The position numbers were made by a program, and so were the translations under genes. The notes under the pieces are model-generated. The model was given only the letters and a program-made list of their open reading frames with translations. It had not been told where the DNA came from and searched no databases. From Hirudinaria manillensis (lineage: Eukaryota > Annelida > Clitellata > Hirudinida > Hirudinidae): a stretch of 64,000 nucleotides of DNA. This document shows positions 38,650 through 64,000 of the stretch, in pieces (the stretch's first letter is position 1; each line of letters opens with the position of its first letter). Location: assembly GCA_034509925.1 (NCBI GenBank), contig CM067537.1, positions 6,129,501 through 6,193,500 of the forward strand. The letters are read 5' to 3'.

Positions 38650-38870
38650 CGGCTTCCATTTTCCATCTCCGTTGTTCCGCCTTGCGGATGTTGAGGGTTA
38701 GACTTAGGTGGAAGAGATTATACCCCCTCGGGTCGATCACCAGTCCATTGAGTGCCCCATCAAAGTTTTATAGATCATCCCCTGGTTATATATGCTGCAA
38801 TAATAATTCATTTATATAGCGCCGCTTACTGACGCCATGCGGCGCTGGCGCAGCAACAAACCTTCTTAGA
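38650..38870. repeat. possible dispersed repeat with a GC hairpin
   Basis: A GC-richer block ends with a short AAT run, the phrase tttatatagcgcc, and a hairpin with arms GCGCCGC (38819-38825) and GCGGCGC (38839-38845). AAT next to tttatatagcgc is a phrase I associate with dispersed repeats of many invertebrates. Only one copy is obvious here, so family status is unproven. Confidence 0.35.
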
Positions 38871-39344
38871 AAACTTGCAATTAATTGGTATTTTGTAATT
38901 TAAAACTTCGAAATAATTGTTATTATCGACCTGAAAAAGTTAATGGCCATATAATAAAATATTGATTTTAATTACATTTTAATTTAATACGTCCAAAACA
39001 CTTTGTTATTAAATTTAAATTCACATTTCTCTTCCACATGAGAATTATGTTAACAATGATAAATCATTATAATTGGTTTAATGTTAGAGTTATTATTATT
39101 ATTATTACTATTATTTTTATTATTATTATTATTATTGTTATTATTGCTTCATAGGAATGAATACGTAATTTATTATTATTATTATTATTATTTCTATTTT
39201 AAATCCCTTGAGAATGCTGGGAAAAAATTGTTTACAAAGAGAAATAAAGTATATGAAATTAATGCTTCTCTTGATAAATAATTAACACATTCTAATCCAG
39301 CCTCGTTCAGTAGGTCAGGTATGATCTGAATGAAGAAGTATTGT

Positions 39345-39384
<40 letters not shown>

Positions 39385-40374
39385 TAATAATAATAATAAT
39401 AATAAGAAAGAATGATAATATTAATATTAATAATAATGACGATAATAATAATAGTAATAATAATAATTACTTAATTATTATTTATCATAACATAATAACA
39501 ACCAATCGTAGTAATAACTCATCATCGTCGTCGTCACCATGACCACAAACATCACCAATAATTTGGATTTCACATAATATTTGTAATATATTCAATTTGT
39601 AATATAATTTGTAATATTAATTACGTGATTATATAATTATATAATTATATCGCAGTAGAATAATAATTAGCAAATAATTTATCATCTCCCGCTTTAAATG
39701 AGCTGTTCAATGAAATTGAACATTGAAGGCAATGCACCTGACTACTAGTGAATGGCAACGACAAGTGAATTCTTCCCTGGTTTAAATGAATTTTTAATGC
39801 CTTTTATAATGATAATTAAGATGCTTCGGATTCTGTTGTTGCAATTTACGTCTTTGAATTGCATACTGCAAACTAGAATGATACAATAAAATACTATCTC
39901 AAGCACCCACCGATACAATGGCTCGGATACAATACAAATTCCGCACAGTGAGACTTGAATATAAATACACTGAGTTCCTCAGCGGATATTTTGTCTATAC
40001 AACAATTTATATTATTAAGGCATGGCGTATACTAATGCAAGACAATGCTATGCAATCATAAATGCCCTATACAAAGCAGAACGATACAAAGTACACAGAG
40101 ATACAAAGCAGAACGATGCAAAGCATAATGACAACCTTATTGTCTTTAACGCTTCGCACGTGATCACTTCATGTGACAATTTCGTAATTTCTCAACGAAT
40201 GTTTGCGTTTTGCACGGAGCCATCATAATTTGAAGCGAGAATTATAAGAATTGCTGCACTTGTCAACCCAGAAAAATTATGATAATGATAATATTAACTA
40301 TTAATATTATTACAATTATTTACGATAAAACTTATAAGGCAAAAAATTTGTGGATGAGCTATTATTATCATTAC

Positions 40375-40408
<34 letters not shown>

Positions 40409-40834
40409 GTTGTTATTATTATTATTTGGCTTCTCTTTCTCTTCTTTTGTTCATTTGATGGGTTAATGGACTCGGTTTGATGATGATGATGATGATGACG
40501 AGAATGTTGATGATGATGATAGATTCGGTTAAAATCTGAAACATTTGGAAAATATTTGTAAATTACTGCAAATGAATATTTTAAACTTGGGTTAAGTAAA
40601 ATTAACATGTCACGTGACATTTGACTTTATAAAACAAAAATTATTTAAAAACATTTGGCCATTTCGTGCGTGAGATTGGTCACAAATTAAAAAAAAAAAT
40701 TTGGAAATTGGGAAATTGTGAAATTGTGTTGTCTTTGAAAATTTCAAAACGAAACCTTTTCCTAATTTCAATTTCAGTTTTAAAATGTCATCATCCGTGC
40801 AACGTTTTTTTCGGCAACAAAATAAAAAAAGACC

Positions 40835-40837
<3 letters not shown>

Positions 40838-40932
<95 letters not shown>

Positions 40933-40990
40933 TAACAATAATAATAATAATAACAATAACAATAATAGTAATAATAATAATAACATATAT
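40838..40990. repeat. (AAT)n microsatellite, about 150 bp
   Basis: An almost pure AAT run of about 90 bp followed by AAT interrupted with AAC. It explains the Leu, Ile and Tyr homopolymer open frames on both strands. Confidence 0.95.
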
Positions 40991-43088
40991 ATTCCTTCCA
41001 CTCCGGTTATTCCTAACCGTTTCCATGGCAACTTGTGTTGCGCGATGACGTGATGGATGCCCGGATTGATGGAGGGAGGGAATTTCATTTCTTTGTTCCG
41101 AATTATCGTCCAATGTGAACATTATAAAGGTGTTAAGTGAAATAAGCTTCCTCTGAGGTTAACCGGTGAAATGCACGAACAGATGATTTCTTTATTCGTC
41201 ATTTGCGCTGGGTTTCCTAAATATTTAGGAATCGGGTTTATTTAGGATTTACGGAATATAAAGTTAATCTATTAAAAAAGCTGCCTTTTGATAAAAATGG
41301 AGGATATAGGGTTATAGTTAATATTGGATGCAGACCTTAGGGTGGAGGTCATTAAGCCCTGTAAGTCACCTGTGGAGTTAAACTTGGAACCTCTTTGTCC
41401 CTAACATGAAATAATATTAAAACCCCATTGAATATTAAAGGTGGGTACATAATAAATATTCTGTTAAACCGAGGTGAACTCGTATTTAAAATATTTTAAA
41501 AAAATTATTTTTTATAATTCGTCATTCGGGATTTGCACTTAATGAGACCCAATTTGCTGCTAAGATTTAATTGAGGTCAATTAGTCGAGCTCCAATTGAC
41601 TGGATTTTTGCCTTGCCTTAAGTTGCTGCGTCACGCTCGGAGCGTGTCCAATTGCTAATGAAGAACATCATTATCGTAATTATCATTACAATTATCATTA
41701 TCATTATAATTAATAATAATAATAGTGATTAATGTTATTGTTTTTAAATACAAATTCGAATACAATTATTAGTGACCTGAATACAATTCAATGATTGTTT
41801 TTCGCCAGGCTGCGTTGTTTGAATTATTTCATTTAAACGGAAAACAGCAACAAAATCATTTATAATCGTCACTGCGAACGGTGATGGATTTGTTTGATTG
41901 TTTTTTTTGTTTTTTTGTTTTTTGTGTAATGAAAGTTCTTAATTGCTTTTCTAATGCAGAATAATTGGGGAGAGATATTCACTTTTTGAATGTTTAAAAT
42001 GGATTGTTTGTTTTCAGTGAAACGCGTTTATAATGTTATCAACTGTTACCATAATTTGCTAATATTATTTTTCTTAATAATCGCTTTTCCTAAGATTTTT
42101 TTTACCATCTTGCTCGTAGCTCGAAGCATGTCTTATTATTCTGATCCGATTCAATGCTGATGCCTCCAACAAGACAGACTCAGAAGTTTTGGGGGAATCT
42201 TTGGTTGCGACGGTTTTTGTTTGTTTACTTCTCCTTCACCTTTGAACTTTCAGATTGCTTCCTTTTTTGCACAAACGATACTTTGGCGAGGTCCCGTTGG
42301 TTCAGAGTTCAATTCTAGGTTTTGGCTTTTTGAAAGGACAGAATTTTGTCAAGTGGGTCCAAAGTATCCCAACCAGGATGAATGGCACACATTCACGAGT
42401 GGTCATTACCAACTTCTCCTTATCCTGAAATAATTACAGAGGAAAATATGACGAATAAAAGAAGAAAAATGAAAGCTAACAAAGCAAGCTTTTTCCATAA
42501 CCGAGAGGGTCATTAGCAGTAATTGCAAACAATTATAACAATTGCCTCTGCTTTGTTCGGCCACTTGTCTCGCACGAGAGAATGCCACGTACCGTCGAGA
42601 AGTCTTTAACTCCTAGAAAGTTCACGCATTCAGACGATGAAATGCGATATCAGTGCTAACGTTTTCTTCCTTTTATAATAACCGATTAATATTCAAGGGC
42701 GCTATTGAAGACCAATTTCTTAATTGGAAGGCGCTGATTGGTCAGAGCGTCTGGGCCGTACTCGATGGCCTATAGATGATCTTATTATTTGTAAACAAGA
42801 GGCCCCAGATAATGTTTGCCCTCTTTCGATTGTGGACGCTTTTTAAGCAGGTTTGTCGACTTTTGTCAGCTTTTATTTAATGTTTTTTGATGGTAAGTAC
42901 TTACGGTGACATCTTTTTTTTTTCTTTTTTTTTGTACGCATCGCAAATGCTGTGAGGTAAAAAGCCAATGCTTGTCATTCACTCTCTTTTTTGTTATAAA
43001 GGCTTAATTTGTTTACCTCGTCTGTTTGTTTTGGATTTTTATTTAGTCTTAAGTCGATTATCTCGGTGGCTGTTGTTATTAATCAATT

Positions 43089-43134
<46 letters not shown>

Positions 43135-43352
43135 GTTTTTATTAATTAATTGTTATTATTTCCTCTTATGCAAATTAAACAGACTTGTGTCAGTGATCTT
43201 AAACGTTTGGTGGAATAAAATGAAAATGAAATGGAATTAATATTTATTGGAATTAATTATTATTATTACTTAATACTTATTAATTATTATTTTCTTACAT
43301 TTTACTGTCAATTCCGTCTTTTATAAGTTAATAGTTTTGTTCACTCCCGTAG

Positions 43353-43421
43353 GTCTGGTCATTAAACAGTCCAGTGACTGGAGAATCATTAGGATGAGCG
43401 ACTGAAGAGTAGAAGGACAAG
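43353..43421 (+). other. 5-prime UTR portion of first coding exon of zinc-finger gene
   Basis: A good acceptor (gttcactcccgtag, ending 43352) lies 69 bp before the start codon, and an in-frame TAG at 43410-43412 precedes the ATG. So the first coding exon is probably not the first exon, and at least one noncoding exon lies upstream in the spacer. Confidence 0.5.
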
Positions 43422-56562
<13,141 letters not shown>

Positions 56563-57154
56563 TTGAATGTTTGTTTTTTAATTAGTTAGTCTATGAACTG
56601 ATTAATTATTGCTCAGCTTAAAGAAATATTTTAAGTACTTTGAATCTAACAAATAATATACAAATTAATTACATAAGGATTTTGTCTGTCTTTTCCAGTG
56701 AACAGATTCTGAGGGCATAGGAAATTTCAAGTTGTTGAAAGACTGCATTTTATTATAAAACTAACTTTTGCATTTACAAGAGAAACTGGGTGTACATTAT
56801 TACATGAGGATGAGTAGCGACGTTGTTAACGTATTGTGTAATTAGTCAACTGACACGTTAAAGATATTTTTTCTATCGTCAAGCATTTAGAAGGCGGGGA
56901 ACGTCGCGGAATTGCTTTGCCGCGGAAAGTTTGTTGCAATTAAATTCGGTCTTTCATGCTCACCAATAGCTTCCTGGAAAGAAATTCATTCAAACACGTT
57001 CGGAAACAAAAATCCTTTTGCTTAGGATTCTCAAACAATTTTTTTTTTGTTTGTTTGTAAAGAGAATTTGTTGATATTGTGCATTTGTGGCTGAAAGTTA
57101 TCTCAGGCAAAAAGTGACTGTTTTTGCTCGTGATAATCTCATTCATGATGTTAC

Positions 57155-57193
<39 letters not shown>

Positions 57194-58745
57194 GCAGAGT
57201 GTTAAGTCCACATCTGCACACGATAGTGTTCAAAATATCGTTTCATTGGTATTGTCGATTCTACAAAGCTCTATGCCGCCCAACTAGTTCAACAATTCTG
57301 TGTTAACCGTTTGTGAGACTTGTTCAAAGTGTTCATATATTTTTATATTTGCAATCAGGTTTCCTAAAAGTTGTACCATCATCTCGTCGTCTGCCTTATC
57401 TTGTACTTTACGTACCACGAATATGGATGCTTTCCTCCTCCTCCTCCTCCTTCTTCTTTGGTTTGCCAACCGAAGGAAGCCATCAGATCGAGACTAAAAC
57501 TCTTTCAATCTTCAAGTTTGCTCAATTGTCCAAAATTCTTAACTCCGGCCTTCGATGTAAATTTACAATTGAACTCTCCGCACGACTTCTCGTGCGCAAT
57601 TTTTTTCTGCCCGAGAACATTTTCGTGGAGGTTTTGTTTCCCGTCTGACTTGTTAAACGATTATTTTTGTACTTTCATGGCATCGTTTTGGTAAATATTC
57701 ATAATTGTAGATAGACCACCTCCATTCTCGACTTGCTCTTCGACTGCGGTCGGCCGAGATTGCGTGTTTTACACGAAAATAGCACGACGCTGCCGGATTC
57801 GGTGCGAGATTAGAAAGCGAGTTGCGGACTGACGGTTCATCTTCCGCTTCGATCGACTCGGTCGGAAGGAACGGCCTTCGGTTTCGCCTTATGCGGTGAA
57901 GAAGTTTGGACTTTCCTGTCATCGCCATCATCACCACTCATCTGCGGGTGCCTTAGCACTTTTTAAATTCTGGGGTTCAATGGATTTCCATTTTAAAGTG
58001 TCAAAGAATCTGCCCATTATTGGCTTTGAGAACTCGAATATCATTTTAGAAATGCCTTAAGATTTTTACGAGCTCCATGCGGTAAATTAAAATTTTGGAC
58101 CGATTATTTGCCTTCGAGAAAGGTTTTTTAGGTGGACAGCAACGGAGAGTGACCAAAGAACTCAAAAAGAGAGACTCGGAGAGACGCAGTAGAGATCCGT
58201 GCGCAAAAGAATTCATTTCATTTCTGACCAAATCGTCCTGTAATGTAACGTGCGACCATTCTCGTTCCTCGTATTTGTTGTCCTCCTTTCATACTTGTTA
58301 CAATGGCGTCGATTGTTTTTGTAATTTACTCTTGAAATTCGAATTATTTGGAGTCATTGCATGTTGTTAGTCGGGCAATTATAGCTCCAATCGAGGGAAA
58401 CCCAAAAAATGATGACTCACCGGGCTCGCTCAAGCCACAACAAAAAAAATAACTCGGGAATATTAGTTGCCATTTGGCACTTATTCATCATAAAATAGTC
58501 ATTGTTTATTTGGGAAAAGTTCTTTTTAAGTTGGCAGAAACCATTTTGCACTTCAAATTCTGGGGGAAGTGCGTTTGTATTAAATCCGCATATTTATTTC
58601 TTAAACATCATGGATCTTAAACATGATGGATGCTAAACAGGCTCATCTGCTCAACTAATGCGATACCATCATTTTAGTTTTAGTTGTTTTTGTAGATGAA
58701 ACCTACATATTCATTATGTAACATAGGAACTTCCCAAAGGACAAA
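56563..58745. other. 3-prime flank of the zinc-finger gene
   Basis: No polyA signal stands out, though A/T-rich tracts at 56570-56780 are likely 3-prime UTR. An (ATT)n tract lies at 57160-57191. A GC-richer patch (57700-57940) carries a minus-strand ATG-initiated frame of 56 codons ending at a possible donor (CGT|GTAAAA), which could be an isolated exon but has no partner. A plus-strand 91-codon frame at 58095-58370 has no motif. Confidence 0.4.
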
Positions 58746-59558
58746 TTATTGCCAAGCCTGTCCTCTTGCACGTTGATTTGAACATTTCAAAGGTTTAATA
58801 TGGAGAATCTTATCAAGGGATTTTCCAAAGCATCTAAGAAAAATCATTTGTGGTTTGAGCCTTTTGCATCAAAATATCACAATATTTATAATAAGTTTGT
58901 TGTTAATAACAGGATATGCCAAAAGTTAAGGTTTCCCTACCTCTTATTTGTTCCTTGGCATGTATAAACAACACAGAATTTTAAAACATTTAGAGCAATG
59001 CCTGTGTTCATAACAGCACATCCAAAGGCTGAAAAACATGGAAGATGATAGAGTAGACTGTTGTACAATCAGAGTTTTCAACCATACCTAACTCCAAATG
59101 TTCTGTTTGCTTTGCAGACAGTTTTGTTTCTTTATGCCCCTCCCACAGACTCTTCGTCTGAGACAAACTGACATGGATCATGGCCAGTGCCCTGACGACT
59201 GCCGTCAGGATGAAAGTCGCATTGAGGTCACCGACTCGAGCATAGTCAATGTCGAGCCTAGACAATGCAACGTCGGAGGTGACAATATTGGTTTCTTTGC
59301 TGTGGATTTCCATGGGGCACACTTTGTGTAGATTTGATCTGGAATGCTTTTCTCTGTCACATGGTTGCTAGAGCAATTTCATGCTTATATTATCTTCTTT
59401 TTTGTATTTTCCAGCATTGCCTTTACCTTACCACGATGTTCCATGTAGAAACCAACCAAACATCCATGTCTACCCACCTCCCTCTGTGCAATTAAAAATT
59501 CTCCAACATCAGGAATCTTCACCAAACTTAATGCATCTGCAAGTGCAGCATAAAAAGC
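58746..59558 (-). CDS. candidate 3-prime exons of an unrecognised gene (178 aa visible)
   Basis: Four minus-strand exons join in phase: 59432-59558 (phase 0 in, 1 out), 59088-59321 (1/1), 58941-59028 (1/2) and 58746-58833 (2/stop TAA). Donors are GTAAGG, GTATGG and GTAGGG. The acceptors of the first, third and fourth exons are good (ttttttcag, gtttttcag, tttttcttag); that of the second is weak. The protein is mixed helical, with readings such as AFYAALADAL, LSRLDIDYARVGDLN, LTAVVRALAMIHVSL and FGCAVMNTGIALNVLKF. I recognise no family, and no 5-prime exon is placed. A competing plus-strand chain overlaps it (see findings), so the strand is not settled. Confidence 0.35.
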
Positions 59559-59909
59559 CTGAAAAAATGCATCCTCACTCAGTTGCTGAGCTTCTGTTCG
59601 TCAAAAAGCTGATTTTTTTGCAGACCATTCCACTTTTGGTGAAGTATCTTTAATTTGTTAATGATATGCTGAGTTGAGTTGGGATACCTGTCTAATACCA
59701 AAAAAACCAGTAGTTCTCGAGCAGAAACTGTAGCGCTTTCTTAGGTGATTTTTCTCGAAAAGTGTGCAGATAGAAAAATCTATTAAGGACCTGTCTATTT
59801 GTATCAAGCATTGGACCTGTTACTCTTTCAGACTATCTTCCCACGACCCAAGCATCAAGTTTTATGTATGCGGTTGATGGTCGAATTGTCATCAATTCTA
59901 CTCAAAAAT

Positions 59910-62305
<2,396 letters not shown>

Positions 62306-63018
62306 ATGGTCATGACTCCTGGAAAGTCCAATAGCGATGCCTCACCTCAATCGGCCGTTTGCTGTCGATCGGATCGTAGAACTGCTTTGACTGAAGACGA
62401 ACAAAGAACTAAGAAGTCCATTTGCAACTCCGAGACAAACTCAAATGCCAACAGTCCGTTCCTCATTCCCTCGTTCGGCTTCACGCAAGAGCAGGTAGCG
62501 TGCGTCTGCGAAGTTCTCAGGAGTAGCGGAAACATCGACAGGTTAGCCACCTTCCTCTGGAGTCTTCCTAGTTGCGAGAGGCTTCAAAAGAACGAAAGCG
62601 TTCTCAAGTCGAAAGCAACGGTGGCCTTCAAAAGAGGTGATTTCAAGCAGCTGTATCGAATCATCGAATCGAACAACTTCTCTGCCTCAAATCACCCAGA
62701 ACTTCAACACATGTGGCTTCAAGCCCACTACATCGAGGCAGAAAAGGCTCGTGGTGGTAGAGCCTTGGGAGCAGTGGGCAAGTACAGACTGAGGAGGAAA
62801 TTTCCTCTGCCTAGGACCATCTGGGACGGTGAGGAAACGAGTTACTGCTTCAAAGAGAAGTCGAGGCAAACCTTGAAGGACTGGTACCACAAGAATCCTT
62901 ATCCCAATCCTAAGGACAAGAAGAAACTGGCCGAATGTACTGGTCTGACAACGACGCAAGTAAGCAATTGGTTCAAGAACAGACGCCAAAGAGACAGGGC
63001 GACTACTGCCACGGAAAA
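62306..63018 (+). CDS. SIX1/2-class homeobox factor, first coding exon (238 aa)
   Basis: SIX1/2 (sine oculis) proteins bind DNA with EYA partners and drive eye, muscle and sensory development. An N-terminal extension of about 56 residues is followed by the SIX domain (about 57-172), with [43 protein letters not shown] and [16 protein letters not shown]. The homeodomain (about 173-232) follows, with [17 protein letters not shown] before it and recognition helix [14 protein letters not shown]. Class 1/2 is indicated by [11 protein letters not shown] and the TTTQ-VSNWF run; SIX4/5 and SIX3/6 differ there. Start: TGA lies in frame immediately before the ATG at 62306. The exon ends at GAA AA|GTGAGT (63018), shortly after the homeodomain; the rest of the gene lies beyond or is not seen. 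An extra Gly (ARGGRALG) sits in the loop before the GAVGKY block. Confidence 0.96.
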
Positions 63019-63359
63019 GTGAGTCTTTTCAGTTCCTCCGTCGATAGCATCACGAATATTTAAAGCCGAATAATTATGATTATTTAAAATCGACCTCTTG
63101 ACATCTACGAGCGTATTGAGCGTTGAAAGATATCAGTATCAAGCGAGTGTTTATTGAATGTTCATATCGCGATATAGAGGCAAGTAGAGGCATTCACACG
63201 CACGTACGATCCAGAAGCGTGCGTGAAGGACAACGTCTGTGTGGAAATTATTTGCCGTTCCTACTGGAAACCAACGCTTTCCAGCGATGAAACGTAGAGA
63301 TTTCTCACTTTTTGAGACCTTAATTAAGATCAGCTTTCTCACGGAGTCTTCAGGTCTGA

Positions 63360-63470
63360 CGAGGCGATTGACTTGTGATTGAATAAGGTATGATTGAATG
63401 AGATGTGATTGACTGAGATACGGTTGAACGAGTGTTGATTGACTGGCATGTGATTGAACGAGATGTTCTG
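63360..63470. repeat. degenerate TGATTGA-type repeat
   Basis: Six or seven diverged copies of a roughly 20-bp unit built on tgattgaatgagat. On the minus strand two frames stay open through it and read as repeated Q-SHLIQ-like and NH-SFN-like peptides. They are probably artefacts of the repeat. Confidence 0.6.
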
Positions 63471-63849
63471 AGTCAGCTGAGTCAGCACGCATTGAACCTG
63501 CTTAAACTGGCGGTTGAGTTTTAAGAAATAATTTATATTTGAAAAGCCTCGCTCTTGCTCCGTCCTGACACCATGCTTCCGTCTGGTTTTTAATTTCATA
63601 ATTTTAATAGTTTATTATAATTTATTAAACGGCTATTTAATAATTAATCACCTCTCCCATCATTTATAAATGCCGAAGCTTTTGGCAATGGTAGGCAGAA
63701 TTATGAACATGAACATAATAAATAAACAAGTATTTACTTACAAACAGCGATGAAACTGTTGGAAGACTGTAGACAACAAAGGAATCATATTATGGTACTA
63801 CTCGAACACGTACTCGGGTTGAAACGCTTGTGAAGATCTTACGAGAGCA

Positions 63850-63945
63850 TAATTTCATAATCATAACCATAATCATAATCACGTTATCATAATCATAATC
63901 GCAATCACAAGTCCAGAATCATAATCATAATCGTAATTGCCCCCG
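63850..63945. repeat. (ATAATC)n hexanucleotide repeat
   Basis: Around twelve copies of ataatc with a few substitutions, ending near a short GC-rich stretch. Confidence 0.8.
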
Positions 63946-64000
63946 CGTCTGTCTGCAAGTCGCATACATTTATTAAGAAATTATCGAATCAAATTAGGAA

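Larger units (their letters stand above)
31001..43352. other. gene-poor spacer, 12 kb
   Basis: I find no exon chain with consistent splice phases. The tract contains many microsatellites: GGAT/GGATG at about 34035-34240; AAT runs at 34437-34520, 34855-34920, 35840-35890, 39353-39475, 40375-40430 and 40838-40990; and GAT near 40480. It also holds an AT-palindromic stretch near 37005-37090 and a GC-richer block at about 32350-33010 that could be a 5-prime UTR exon or enhancer. Being just upstream of a long transcription-factor gene, it probably holds its noncoding first exon(s) and control sequences. Confidence 0.5.
63019..64000 (+). other. SIX intron 1, incomplete, with degenerate repeats
   Basis: No further SIX exon is recognised before the window ends. 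A degenerate 10/20-bp repeat (about 63360-63470) and an ATAATC repeat (63850-63940) are the only structures seen. Confidence 0.6.

Noticed and set aside
40610-41122. 170- and 102-codon minus-strand frames and an 87-codon plus frame
   Set aside because: Their length comes from the AAT microsatellite; the flanking parts have no motif.
57653-57937. 94-codon minus-strand frame with ATG and possible donor
   Set aside because: GC-rich patch with coding-like first half, but no second exon could be phased to it.

Overview
The window is nuclear DNA from an AT-rich invertebrate animal genome. Its genes are split by many short introns, and the spacers are full of (AAT)n microsatellites. It carries a CR1/Jockey-type retrotransposon. 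The recognisable gene set (NSA2, IER3IP1/Yos1, codanin-1, CCDC61/VFL3, a SIX1/2 homeobox gene and a four-finger C2H2 factor) is metazoan. I cannot assign a phylum from the sequence alone. Exon models were built by hand from splice sites, reading phase and remembered family proteins. Where phases close across every junction I call the model firm.

Left part (about 1-30 kb) is compact and rich in housekeeping and ciliary genes. It begins with a possible terminal exon at the left edge, then a tentative small four-exon gene (+) whose third intron holds the retrotransposon. NSA2 (-, ribosome biogenesis) and IER3IP1 (+, ER-Golgi) are head to head over about 400 bp. IER3IP1 is tail to tail with an unrecognised coiled-coil gene (-), which is head to head with a four-helix MS4A-like membrane protein gene (+). 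CCDC61 (+, centriole/basal body) and codanin-1 (-, 24 firm exons) converge. Two further minus-strand exons, inside and beyond the CCDC61 3-prime end, may be the codanin C-terminus, which would make the two genes interleaved.

The middle (about 30-43 kb) is a gene-poor spacer with microsatellites and no exon I can defend. Right part (43-64 kb) holds long, sparse regulatory-type genes. A zinc-finger gene runs from 43.4 to 56.6 kb in six coding exons (1013 aa); it has a roughly 590 bp (AAT)n array in intron 1 and a 143 bp hAT-like MITE in intron 3. An ambiguous spliced locus at 58.7-59.9 kb is open on both strands. The first coding exon of a SIX1/2-class homeobox gene lies at 62.3 kb and continues past the window.

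I found no bacterial-type operon, CRISPR array, rRNA or convincing tRNA. The items I would check first are the interleaved codanin/CCDC61 ends, the two-stranded locus at 59 kb, the orphan coiled-coil gene and the small hAT-like element.
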